Part shown: piece after piece, positions 1 through 12,478 of the stretch
How the letters are laid out: every line of letters starts with the position of its first letter
How positions within the stretch are numbered: position 1 is the first letter of the stretch
Origin: Solea solea
Taxonomy: Eukaryota; Chordata; Actinopteri; Pleuronectiformes; Soleidae
Direction: 5' to 3'
NCBI RefSeq assembly: GCF_958295425.1
Contig: NC_081154.1
Coordinates: 10,037,766 to 10,101,765, forward strand
Length of the DNA: 64,000 bases
The notes under the pieces: generated by a model
What the model was told of the DNA's origin: nothing
What the model saw: the letters and a program-made list of their open reading frames with translations, nothing else
Database searches by the model: none
Translations under genes and position numbers: made by a program

Positions 1-298
1 TGACGTCTTTATGTTGCTTTGATTTAAAGTGTTTGGAATTTCACTTTCTTTGATTTTATCTATCAATAATTGGTGCGCAGAAGTGTGTGCAAACCGCGTG
101 GGAATCACCTGGCAGGATAATCTGAAAGTAATCCCACCAAGTCCGGACATGATTTCAACTTCACTCAATTGAACTCAATTTTTTTTTGTTATGCCCAATA
201 AGAAAGTTTTCCAAACTTGCAGCGCGCACGCTTCTTCTTCTTCTTCTTCTTCTTGTGTGGATCCCACGGCTGAGCTCTCCCCGCCTACCTCTCCCTGT
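1..298. other. Upstream flank of hs3st3b1
   Basis: AT-rich sequence to about 190, then a T-run and the CTT repeat. No coding sequence recognised. Confidence 0.6.
231..254 (+). repeat. (CTT)8 microsatellite upstream of the promoter
   Basis: Uninterrupted pyrimidine-rich triplet run about 45 bp upstream of the first inverted CCAAT box. Confidence 0.95.
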
Positions 299-420
299 GA
301 TTGGTGCGCTCTCGTGGACCCGGGGCTGCATATTCATGTCCCTCGCAGTTTGATTGGCTGCTGCCGCTGTCGCTCCAAACTCTGCTTCTCTATAAGGTGC
401 AGCAGCAGCAGCAGCAGCTT
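299..420 (+). promoter_or_regulatory. hs3st3b1 core promoter: two inverted CCAAT boxes and a TATA box
   Basis: Two ATTGG motifs (inverted CCAAT, the NF-Y consensus) at 300-304 and 353-357 lie 91 and 38 bp upstream of a TATAAG at 391-396. This spacing is usual for a focused vertebrate promoter and predicts transcription starting near 420, about 300 bp before the ATG. The TATA box is followed directly by a CAG repeat. The start site is inferred; if the leader is spliced or other starts are used this would change. Confidence 0.6.
399..418 (+). repeat. CAG/GCA triplet repeat just after the TATA box
   Basis: About six and a half GCA units starting directly after TATAAGGT. It spans the predicted transcription start or very early leader. 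Confidence 0.9.
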
Positions 421-443
421 TTAACGAACCTGAGTTGATCCCA

Positions 444-463
444 CAGCAGCAGCAGCAGCAGCA
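444..463 (+). repeat. (CAG)6 repeat in the predicted 5' leader
   Basis: Second CAG run, 25 bp after the first. It is noncoding in the + strand gene model because it lies well upstream of the ATG at 719. Confidence 0.9.
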
Positions 464-625
464 ACCGTTTTCCATATTCGTCAACTATGCGTAATAATTC
501 CTCCACGCGCGTTCATTCCTGGATGTATCATTTACTACGGTTATATTTACATTAGTGTGTTTTTTTTATTTTGAATTATTATTATTTTATTTCTTAGTTG
601 TACGTATTTGGAGTTTTAGGAGAGC

Positions 626-667
626 ATGATGCGCGTACTTTTGCGAGGATTGTGCCACCGGGAGTGA
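626..667 (+). promoter_or_regulatory. Upstream ORF 1 in the hs3st3b1 leader (13 codons)
   Basis: ATG ATG at 626-631 opens a 13-codon frame ending TGA at 665-667, 51 bp before the main ATG and in the same frame. Its stop shows that the main protein cannot start further upstream. It could dampen translation or permit reinitiation; no function is shown by the sequence alone. Confidence 0.55.
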
Positions 668-678
668 ATTGGGCAAAT

Positions 679-1375
<697 letters not shown>

Positions 1376-2240
1376 TAATACGAAATAATAATAATAATAA
1401 TACAAAAGTCTGTGACTAGAGACTTTTTGGATAATTCTATTTCAGCACTTCATAGATTGAATTGCTTTTACGCACAGATGACCAGTGCCAAAAGCGTTGG
1501 TCAGATATTTTCTATTTATTTTGCATCATTGTCCAATTTTTCACTGGTGTCCTAATTCATCCACTCACTCACTCAACTTTAGACTCACTATTTCATTCAT
1601 GTAGCCTCGTTTAAGTAGGCCACATTTAAATGATTATTACATTTGTTTATGATATTCATTCAGCAGTACAGTTGGAATTGATTCCGAACGGATTTAAACA
1701 CGTGCGTCCTCACAAGTCTGCTGGCTCATACACAATATTCCTGTGTAATCAAATGTGTCATTGGCTTCATGTTTATTTTTATTTTATTGCATTTTAATTG
1801 AGGGGAAAAGTCCTCTGAAGCTGCTGCAGGTCTCTCTTTTTTGCACTGGCCTGTTTGTGCGACGTGCAGTGATCTCTGTTGGGCGCAGAGCAACACTGCA
1901 CCTTCGCGGTGATGCGTCCTCGGGCTTTTGGATCAATCTGTTTTTAATACATTTTTTTTTTCTCTCTCTCTTCTCTTTTTTTTCAAAATTACATTTACTT
2001 TATCAGCATCATCTGCTGTGCTGCTGCATTTTATTTCATCGCGTTTGTGATTGATGGCAATTTGCCCAAGTCTTCGTGATCCCAGTGTGATAACACCCAA
2101 AATACAAGAACGCCAAACATTTGAGGGTTCAAAACACGCAGGAAGGGAGACTGTAATTGTGATTTCTACTTCTTCTACTACTTCTTGTTCTCTTTGTAGA
2201 ATTATATTGAAGTGAACAGTGTTGACAGACGGAGCTGAAA

Positions 2241-2263
2241 GTGTGTGTGTGTGTGTGTGTGTG
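2241..2263. repeat. (GT)n microsatellite in intron 1
   Basis: Eleven GT units. Confidence 0.95.
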
Positions 2264-3635
2264 AGTGTGCTCTGGCCATTCTTATGTCAATGGATCTGCG
2301 GGCCCTAAATAGCTCCAGACGCTGCGCGAGAACAGGGATCTGCAAAACAAAAGTGAGGAACAAAACCCGTTTAAACGTCGCCTCAGTTTTACAAACTAAC
2401 ATTATCCCGCGCGTTTACATCACAACGCGCTCATTTAACGAAATGAGGGTCAGAACTTTAATGGGTTTTAAAATAAAAAAATAAATAAAAAAAAACCTCA
2501 ACAAAGCAATAGTACTTTTCAAATTTCCCTCCTGCTTTTTTGGTTTGCTTTTATTGATAATTTAGGCCAATATTAGAATATATTATTGATTTCCACAAAT
2601 AGATTACAGTTAATAAACCTCCTGCATTCATTTATGGACTGGCTGTTTGCACTTCTCTCAAAATAAACCACTTTCTTTCAGCCATTTTCTTCAAAAAAAA
2701 GAGCCAGGTTTTGTGTCTCAAAGTTGTATGTGAAGTTAAAAAAGAGAAGAAGAAAAAAATAGTGAACCTTAACCAACACATTCAATTAAAATGTGTATGG
2801 AATTAACGGATTTGACCCAGTGCTCTTGTTGTCCATGTTAAATATGCAAGACCTTGAAGAGGGCCCCAACAATGTTGGACATCATGAAAAAAAGGGAGCC
2901 CAGTGTTGGCAGCATTCAAAATAAAGAGTGCTCTGATAGAAGCAGAGATTTACTGCAGGGCCTTTAGGTTTCACTCTGTTATTTAACTCAACTTCCACTT
3001 AAACTATTTCCAACTTTCTTTCTTTTTTTTTTCTTTGGACCCAACAGGGAGTTGTGTAAAAGTGCTGTCCACGCCGTGAAATTTAGTATGTTTTCAACCT
3101 TGTAAAGGAGCCATGACTCAAGGTTTTTCGGTTGAAATAAAAATTCAAGCATATATATACAGACTGAAACTAGAATCCACTTTAGTCTTTTTCTGGCCCG
3201 GTCGGTGCCAAAAACGGGGCCCGGGGCCGCCTCACAACTCGCACACACACAGAAAGACATGGCAGTTTTATATCTTACACTACACTGACATAGAAAAATC
3301 AGAATATTGTATATCGTGAAATGAGGCAACAAGATATGTGCCCTAAAAAAATGAATAAAAAAATCAATGAACGTGTTGAAAAACAGATTTTCAAACCTCT
3401 CATTGGAACAGTTGGTGTAAGGTGTCGCTGTGGTGGAAATGAAATAATTCTTTCTTTATTTTGATCCATGATGATGATGGACAGAGAAAATCACACGTCA
3501 CTCATCACTAACTGTGCTGTGGGACCAGATAGTGGGATATAACTCTAACCCTGGAATGTACTAAAATGGGCAAAATTGCAGGACATTGAAATTTATTCCA
3601 TGGGAATGAGATCGCACCACGTTTATAGAGGCGGT

Positions 3636-3639
<4 letters not shown>

Positions 3640-3666
<27 letters not shown>
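3640..3666. repeat. (GT)n microsatellite in intron 1
   Basis: About 13 GT units. Confidence 0.95.
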
Positions 3667-3956
3667 TGAGCAACTCACCTCTCTGTTTGTCCATTTGCAC
3701 AATCTCATGCTTGCACCATCTTTGCCTTTCCCAGTGGACACACACGTTGGAACCTTACCACTGAGTGAGGGAGAGGAGGTCCTATTATATGAATGGAGGT
3801 GGTGATAACAAGTGTTATAATGAATTTCTGATGTAGTTTGACAGTTTTTATTTGTGCCAAAGACAAACGCACGATTCATGCTTTTGACCGAGGGGTCCGT
3901 CCACTGCATCAGGATGGTACACATTTTCCCTGTGAGGTCATGCATGAACTGGCCCC

Positions 3957-3980
3957 ACACACACACACACACACACACAC
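3957..3980. repeat. (CA)n microsatellite in intron 1
   Basis: About 12 CA units. Confidence 0.95.
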
Positions 3981-6854
3981 TAAGGCACAACGGGTCAGTG
4001 TGACTGAATATGAGCGGGGGACAGAACATTGGTTCATTATTTCTCATTATTTTGTATTTGCATCTGTGTTATCTGTCTGTGCTGAAGTGAAAACTCGACT
4101 TCCTGACTTATCTTTAGCGACATACATAAATGGCACAGAGCGGGCCGGTTAATTCCTGAAAAGATAAACACACCCATGTGTGAGGCAACAGCCCAAGTCC
4201 TGTTGTAATTCCTCTTCAAAGGTTTTGGCTACTGTGTAGCTAAACTTGAAACTTGTTATGTAACAAGTAAAAAAAATGATTTAACAGACATACAAAGTGT
4301 TTTTTTTTTTTATACTAATGTGACCACTTAAAAAAACACCTATATCATCTATAAGGAAGATTTTTTTTAAATAATTCACTTGGAGCAAGCGGCAGAAAAG
4401 TGAACAGTGTGCTCCAGATTCCGTTTAATGAGGTATTTTATTTACTCCTAACTGTTGCTGACTGCAGCCCTCGTCTCGTCCTGTCAGTCTGTGGTGCACG
4501 TCGCTCTCTTCATATTCCATTTAGCCCTATTGCCTACGAAGGGGCTTTGATATATAATTACTGTGCTGTGGTTTTGCTGTCGTGTCGCGGGCTCTGGTCT
4601 CAGCTCGCTGTCAGGGCCCGGGCAGTGTTGACGCTGTTGCTCCTCCCTTGGAGCAGCTTTTGGAATTAAACAAGAGGCTTAGGAACACGTCGGAGAGGGC
4701 ATAATGGAGTGCATGTGGCCGTATGGTGGTGTGATGGTGACGGATAGTTTGTAAGTTTAATGGGAAAAACAAAAAAATGACTACTACTGTTGTTGAAGCA
4801 AGACTTTGCTGCTGTTTTAAAGCCACTATCTGAAGGCGAGTCCACCCCCCCCCCCACTGGTAGCTGGAGTCAGACTGCAGCTCCTGCCTGTGTCAGGGAC
4901 AGTTCTGGATGGGTGCACGGCCTTTTATCTGCTCACCGCAGGACGCTCTTATTTCCACGTAGGTGACCCGTGCACTCTCTGTTGCCGCTGACCTCGCCCT
5001 CCTTCCTGCCTCTCAATGGCAAAAGAGGCCACCTGCTTCTATAGGGCGCCAGTGAAAGGCATCAGACCAACAACACACATCCAGCGCTGGTGTTTGCACA
5101 CATATGTTGAAGGTCAGCAGGTATAGAAAAGAGGGAGACACGTGCGTGTGGTGCTGTGGCCGCGGCAGCTGTGAGGTCAAATCATTTTCGGGTTTTTTTG
5201 AAACACGTAGACAATCTTACGCCACTGGCTCCTCTGGGATCCCCCAGTATTGATTGGTCAGGCCTGATTGGAGGTAATGTGAAGAGATGGGTTATAAGGG
5301 CCTTTGGCTGGGGTCAGCCTCGCGTCTGCTCGCTGACAGGTTCTGCGTGTCGACCATCTGCAGAGCTACAGAAAGCGTCTGGAAGCTACAAGCCCCACTG
5401 GGAGATTTTAAAGCTGTCCCTCACTGTTAACATGAGCATGACATGACAGTTTTAGGGTGAGTAGACGGGGATCATGTCTTTGTTTTGTCGTTAAAAGGAG
5501 CAGTTAAGATTTTTAAGTGGCTCTAATGCATGTTAAAGTTGGGGAGGAGGAGAAAGTTGAATTCAGATGGTGAGGTGCATTTGCGCTCCGATTGTTTCTT
5601 AATTCCTGGAACTCCACGGCTCCTCAGGGACTGAGCGCCCAGGCCAACCGATCACACAGCTGACAGCAGGTTCACATCCTCCGCCTTCATAAAAACAAGC
5701 ACTGTGCTCCTGTGTTGGCTAAAACTTCCTCTCGCCACAGTTCCTCCTCATCCTCAAATCCCTCCCTTATGAAGGGCTTGTCTCATTTCTCCAGCTGTGC
5801 ACTGTGCACTACAGTGTCACATGTCATGCTCGGATCGTCCAACGCTGGGTTGGGCTCGTTGCAGGCCTCGCTGACCACGAGTGGCCTTCTCCCAGAGAAG
5901 CCTTTGGTCAAAGCACGGGGGACGGAAGCCATTGCTCCCTGCTGCCTAAGCTGGCATGGCCCATCTGAGAATAGAGAATAACCAGGGGGTGGAAAAACAG
6001 TGAAAGGGCGGCTTTCATCCCCAAATTACGACCGGTTAATTGTGAAAGGGGAGACCCGTGAATAGGGGAGTGGCTGTGCCGCACTGTGGCGGCCTGCCTC
6101 CCCCAAAACCCCCCACCCCCCTTTGACTCCTCCTGATGGTGTCCAGTGAACACCAACCCACACCAGGGAAGACAATATGGCTGCCACAGACAGGAGACAG
6201 GAAGGAAACTTGCTGTCAAAGATTCACACACACACACACAATTCATGCAAATGTAAAACACACACACAGGCATTCATTTTGGAAAGTGTAGACTATTGTT
6301 TGTGCTCCTTCACTCCGGCAGGAGACTCACGTGTCAGCTGCAACAGTTCCCAGTTTTTTTCCCCTCCCCTCGGACCAAGATGGCAACAAAAGAATTTGAG
6401 ACGAAAGGAAGCACAGGATGAAGAATAATTTGTAGTTTTATTTGACGGAAACAAATTTCAGAATGAATGGTCATTCATTCCTGCTAAATAAACATATCAA
6501 AGGTATCATTTTGACATTTGCCCATGTTAAAGTTCCACTGCGGAACCTCTATCACCCCCTGTGGACCTCTGAGTAATTACCTGGAATTGTGATTGTGATT
6601 AAAAAAAAACAAAAAACTCCATGTCCATGTTTATGTCCCAATTTTCATGGAACCAAAAAAACAAAAGGTGTGAATGCAACAGACGTTCATTTAAGTCTAT
6701 AACCAGCACATCGCTTTCCCAAAGAGGGGGAGAAGGTGCAAGAAGAGGAGAAAGTGATGACACTGAAACTGTCCCAGGTATTAAGTCCCAGAGGTAGCCA
6801 TTAGGGTGCCGGAGAGTGTGGCTGCCTCTGGGAGAGAGGAGGAGGAGGAGGAGA

Positions 6855-6873
6855 ACACACACACACACACACA
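6855..6873. repeat. (AC)n microsatellite after a (GGA)n run
   Basis: GGA repeat at 6837-6852 directly followed by about nine AC units. Confidence 0.9.
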
Positions 6874-7035
6874 TGCTGAATAGAGGCAGAGAGAGTGACT
6901 GAGGTCTCCTGAGGTTTACATTAGCCCGGCGGTAAAAGAGCAGAGCTCATTAAAAGACCTGAGTTGTCTTCCCTGCACCATGGCTGCCCGACACCAGTCA
7001 CTCTCTCCAGATGAACTCCCAGAGCTGCTGTGCTC

Positions 7036-7078
7036 TCGCTCTCTCTCTCTCTCTCTCTCTACCTCTCTCTCTCTCGCT
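7036..7078. repeat. (CT)n microsatellite, interrupted
   Basis: CT tract broken by AC at 7061-7062. Polypurine/polypyrimidine character. Confidence 0.9.
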
Positions 7079-7441
7079 CTCATAAGAGATGCAGTGACAC
7101 TTCAATTCAACACAAACTGGCCAAACTCAGTTCAATTCCACTTATATTTATATAAGTGTATATATATATACCATGTTTAGTTTTTCTCTCCTTGATTTAA
7201 AGTCTCAGAAACAACACTCTGGGTCATTCGTCCAGTGTGACGTTTAGTCTTTAGTATTTTGAATCAAATAGTGTTTTTTTTATTTATGGTGCATATCTGA
7301 CTCTTTTGTTGTTGTTGTTTGGAGATTGCTCTGATCTCCGTGTCTAGCTGTTGAAAAGATTTGTTAAAAACAAGAGTGGACATGTAGCACGCTCGAGCAT
7401 AGCTTTTCTTATACACTCTTCTTTGTGCCTTTATTCTGCTC

Positions 7442-7464
7442 TGTGTGTGTGTGTGTGTGTGTGT
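7442..7464. repeat. (GT)n microsatellite in intron 1
   Basis: About 11 GT units. Confidence 0.95.
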
Positions 7465-8034
7465 TATTTCACAAAATAGCCTGTTGTCCTGGCGCAGAAT
7501 TAAAAGAGATCCAGTTTCACTTTTGACCAAGAGGTTTACTGATGCAGATATAGCAAAAAACCTATTTTTTACACCTCTTTGCACCTGAAATGTTACAAAA
7601 GAGAGCCATTTTGTCTATTTGGTGCTCGGAGATATTGCAGCAGATGACGTCTCGTCTCAAATCCGGATAAAAACTCTTGCGATCGCTCCTGCCGCCGCTT
7701 TCTCCAGCTCAGACTGGAGTAGGTTAATTGCCGCGACCGGTGTTATCATTACTCATGTGGGCTAATTGCACGTTAGCTCGGGAGGCAGGAGGTCCTCAGG
7801 AATTTGTAAAACATTACCCTGCAGCAACAGTCTGCAGTCTGAGTGATGGAACCCAAACACACAGGAAGATGGTTTCTCTCTGAGGGAGGAGGAAATCCCC
7901 TCTTTGTCTCCCCCACACTTTGTAGTTCACCTGCCTTCAGAAAGGTGTGCAGGCAGTTACGGATGACAGCCCCATTCAAACCCGATGCAAAGCAGCTCGC
8001 TTGCTCCCTCTCTCTCCCTCTCTTGTTTGTGTCA

Positions 8035-8061
8035 GTGTGTGTGTGTGTGTGTGTGTGTGTG
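8035..8061. repeat. (GT)n microsatellite in intron 1
   Basis: About 13 GT units. Pairs with the (CA)n about 170 bp downstream. Confidence 0.95.
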
Positions 8062-8228
8062 AGCATTGTTGTGTTGGTGTGCAGGCACAATCAGCCATTC
8101 TGACTGATTTCCTGACACTTGACATGCTCCAGGAGGCACATGACTCCTTGATCTATCTACAGCAAAAGATGAATAAAAGATGAAACAGACTGGAGAAGAA
8201 CATACATGACACCCCCCCCACCCCACCC

Positions 8229-8229
<1 letters not shown>

Positions 8230-8268
<39 letters not shown>
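8230..8268. repeat. (CA)n microsatellite in intron 1
   Basis: About 19 CA units after a C-rich stretch. Complementary to 8035-8061, so the intron RNA could form a long hairpin. Confidence 0.95.
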
Positions 8269-8269
<1 letters not shown>

Positions 8270-9179
8270 TTATACACCAACTTGCTCACGTACACAAGCC
8301 CGAGTCCTCACCTGTGACACCTACATTTTTTTTGCTCGGCCTCTTATTATTCATTTATTTCATCCTTTCACTGTTCATCAGTACCCCCCCTCCCCCCTCC
8401 CCCCCTCAGGTCTGAGCTGTCAGCCTCTCACACCCTGATAGACTGCTGATGGAGCGCTGGAATGTGTGGCTAGCTCTGGGCTAACACCTTCCGCAAACAC
8501 CCAGGGCAAACACACTGATTAGTGAGGATTACCAGCGTTAAACAGATTGTGAGCCACATTATCAAGTGTGAGTGTGACTCTGTGTGTGTGTCTGTGTGTG
8601 TTTGTGTTTGCTGCAGCGGCCTCATTTGTCTCATCGAGTGTTGCGCGTCAAACAAAGGAGAGCGAGATGTCGTGCTCGGTGTGACCTAAGCGACGGGATC
8701 TTTCAGCCTCCTCTGAGCCTGAAAAATGAAGATTTTTTTTTGGGGTGAGCCAGGAGAAGGGGAAAAAAAGAGGAAGAAAAACTCTCGGCATGCTGTTGCA
8801 CATTCATGAGAGGAAGGGAGGAGGTATTTCTGCCCTCTACCCTCCACCATCCCTTTCACCAGCTCCTCTGTTTTATTTATACCACATGGTGGGCTCCCTC
8901 GCTTCGCTGCAGGGTTATTAACACTCAGGCAGTCGCCTATGGCCACAGGCCGATGTGGTTCCAGGCCTGAAACCCTGAACCCCCCCCCCCCTTTTGGCTC
9001 CACACATTCCTGTTTTGTTTTCAAAAGGTGCCAAGTAACAACAAATACATGTAGAAACTGGGGGAAAATGATAGGTGGCGATCAAATTGAATAATTTGTG
9101 CTGGTCACGCCTTTGCGATGATGCCCGTACCGCAGTGATAGAAGAGCGGCCTCACTTACATATTTTTTCACAGCGTAAC

Positions 9180-9215
9180 GGGGCGGGGGAGGTGGGGGGC
9201 GGGGGGGGGGGGGGC
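9180..9215 (+). repeat. G-rich tract with G-quadruplex potential
   Basis: Successive G-runs of 4, 5, 6 and more than 14 separated by one or two bases, on the coding strand of intron 1. Confidence 0.7.
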
Positions 9216-10663
9216 GTCTGACATGTCTTCCATGACATTATATGTGGCGGTTAGTTTTCTATTTATTTATTCAACTTTACTCGTGTCTGATGTTGCTTCC
9301 AAAACCAGTTTGGGTACGAGCCCGAAACCAATCTGAATGGCCTGCGACCGCAAAACGGCCCGGCTCCCCCTCTCTTCCCCTCTCTCTCTCTCTCCATCTA
9401 CTCCTCCCTCTTTGACTCACATTCTCTCCGTCATTCACTCTCCCTTCTCCCCTACGAGCTCTCTTAGACACACGCAGACTGTGAGAGACGCTATACATGG
9501 CGATGCATGACTCCCTGATTCCAGTGAAGAAATGATAAATGGGCGCGCTGGCGTTGTCCGGGTTAACTGTGTTGTTTACATGGAGGGTCAGCGGATTCCC
9601 AGGCTGCTTTGACACCGAGCAGCTTCTCGATGGAGTTAAAGGTCTGGGAGCTGCATTTGTCAAACCGGACGAGGACTCCGGTGCAGAGTTGTCGGGTGTC
9701 AAAGTGTCACTGAAGGAGCAAGACTAATGCTCTGACCGGCTTGACCATTCGAGGGCTCAAAATAGTGTTTCATTATTCCGTGTTACTCCCTTCCTTCCCG
9801 TTTGATAAAGACGTCGTTAGTTAAAATGAAGTGCCGCGGACTCAAAGGCCGTGTTTTATATTTTTATCGGTTGTATTTCTCCCGTCGGGAAACTGCGAGC
9901 CAGTGCCAATTCATGAGGTCCATGAGCTTTTGAGCACTTGAAGCACAGATTATTATCAAAAAAAGTAGGGAAACGGTGGCTAAAGGCCGCCTTATGCAAC
10001 TTTTCCATGCAAATATCTGCGAAACACAAAAAGATTAAGACGTTTATATTTGGAAATGTATCATCTCTTTTAAGAAGGATTATTTATAGCAATTGGGTAC
10101 TTATTCACCCCCCCAACTGTATGCAGAGTGAGTAGATAAATAAATAAGTAGCTTATCTGATACTGTATGTATCTGGAATCTGATACAAGTGTCAAAAGAT
10201 ACGGCTCCACTGAATTCTTCTTATCCTTTCCTGCTTTATAAAATATAATACATTTAGTTGACTGACGCTGACCTAGAAACTGTAATAAATGGTACCCAGA
10301 CTGCAGCCTTTCAGCTAAAAAAAACTTCATCCTTAAAAGGTTATCTGCATGTCACTGCCCATATGACAAAAAAAATAAATAACTGACTGACCGGCCCTTA
10401 AACTACAGAATTTCCAGTATAATCTAGTCATGATACACGCCATCCCATGCAGGGCTCCAGCTCCCCATCCAGGTCTGAGTGTCTGATACTGGGCCCAGCC
10501 TGCATTATTAATCTTTTCAGCAGACGGATGATTCAGAGGGGCTCCCACTCAGCCACCTTCCTCCCGTTTCCAGTGACACATTATTCAGTGAGGACTGTTA
10601 ACTTGAAACCTCAGTTTCTGGAGGGAGGTGCGCTGACGGCATCTTCTCGTTCACTTTGAATGG

Positions 10664-10685
10664 AGCAGCAGCAGCAGCAGCAGCA
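10664..10685. repeat. CAG/GCA triplet repeat in intron 1
   Basis: Seven repeat units. A third CAG run inside this gene. Confidence 0.9.
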
Positions 10686-12425
10686 TCAAGCCCAACTGCA
10701 CACAGAGACCCCCTCCAGCATGCGCCTTTTTGCAAAATCTCACATTTAAGCAGGGGTCTCTGGTTCTTCTCAGCCAGGAAATGAAATGTCAAAAAGCTCT
10801 AAGTGGCCACATACTAACACCTGGACTCGGCTCTAAGTACTTGAAAGGGAGACCAGATGAAGCTTCCTTAGCTGCAGCCCGAGCTCCGCTCCCACTCCGC
10901 ATCAGCGCGGTCCGGCCTACTGCGCCATAAACCATCGCCTTTATTCTTTTAATTTACAGCCAAAGCCACACTCTGTGGTTCCATGTAATGTCAGACTTCA
11001 GGCACACTGGAGTATATTTCTAAATGGACTGGCTTCTGTGTATGCTCAAATGCTTCTTTGAAAGTATTCAGCCAGTGTGTGCGTACGTCTGCCTCAGTAG
11101 CAGTCGGGAGTGTGTCTGCACATACATGCGTTCATAACACGTAACCCCTACTTTGAAAATGTGGAAAAATGTTGATTCGCGTTTCCCCAAAACCTCAAAA
11201 CGATGATGTTCTCAAACGTCGTGTTTCGTCCACAAAACCGAGACGATTCAGTTTGAAACTTGTTTTTATTTATAATAAAACCGCTGGATCGTCCTTGAAA
11301 TGGATGTTTTCGTTTGAGTTAGCACGTTGCGCTCAAATGCTCGTTTTGCTCGAGATCAAACGCGAAACATGTTCCACTGTGAGGGCAACAAGTGGAGCTC
11401 AAGATGCTTATCATCCTATACGGAATAAAGATGTTTCTTTGTGTTTCCTGCTTCTACATGCACCACGCCGGTTCATGTGAAGGGCTCTGTTAAGAGGCCC
11501 TTGGAAAAGAAAGGGAGCCTTTCAGTACTTCCTCCCCTCCTCTGCTGCCTCTCCTTATTTCCACTTGTGAAGTGTCACTTTGCTCGGGCCTGATTGCCAG
11601 GGTTCAGAGGGACTTGAGGGATCAATGGGAAAGAGAGCGGGGTAGAAGGGACAGGGAGCGGAGACATTGAGATATGGAGATATTGAATTGTGGGTTGTGG
11701 GACTCCGCCCACCCTCTCCCCCCCCCCCCCCCCCCAGAAGAGCTTATTTGTTTGATTTCCTCCACTTGGTTTACTCAGACAGGTTATTTCCTCCTCCGTA
11801 AGTGCTGTTAAGTATACGCTGTTGCCTCAGGTGGTGTCACCTCGCAACGGTCTTCAGACGATAAAAATTAGACATCTTTACAGCTTAAACGCCCCATAAG
11901 GGCAAAGCCACACCCTTTCCCGGTGGACACAAAGCGATTTGTCTGTATTCAAATAAACAAACCCTAATTTGACATTCAAATGCTTTCAACCCCTAAGACA
12001 TGTGAGACAATTGAAAAGCTTTTGTATCAAACAGAAAAATCGACAGACACGCGCCAAATAGCCTTTTTTTCTTTCTTCTTCTCTCGTCTCTCTTTTGTCT
12101 ATGAGCAGAGCAGTGATTTTGTCAGGGATGCGATGGCACAGACAGCTCCGTGGCAGCCCGTTATCATCAAATCAAACGTGACAGGAGGGAGGCAAGAGGC
12201 ATCAGACAGAAATAACCCTTTTCCTGCCTGCCATTTATCTCCAGCAGGATGAGGGCTCTTTAAAAACGCAGGCCAAAGGGCCACACCGCCGGCCCCTGTT
12301 TGATGCTGTCATGTGACGGCGGGCGCGGGGGGGGGGCTTCTGCTTTGTGTCTTATCACTGTTTTTTGGCATGTCTTTCAACTGGCAAATATTCTCAGTGG
12401 ACAAAGGTGCAGAGAGAGGCATGGA

Positions 12426-12429
<4 letters not shown>

Positions 12430-12472
<43 letters not shown>

Positions 12473-12478
12473 GGGGGG
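12430..12478. repeat. (TG)n plus G-run in intron 1
   Basis: About 20 TG units followed by nine G. Responsible for the Cys-Val run in the long frame here. Confidence 0.95.

Noticed and set aside
161..484. Minus-strand frame of 107 codons opposite the promoter
   Set aside because: Produced by the triplet repeats (Cys, Ala and Arg runs). It overlaps the hs3st3b1 promoter and leader.
3508..4047. Minus-strand 179-codon frame
   Set aside because: Driven by CA/GT microsatellites (His-Thr and Cys-Val runs) in intron 1.
9180..9215. CpG-island or SP1 promoter
   Set aside because: The G-run is nearly a homopolymer and not flanked by CpG-rich sequence like a real island.
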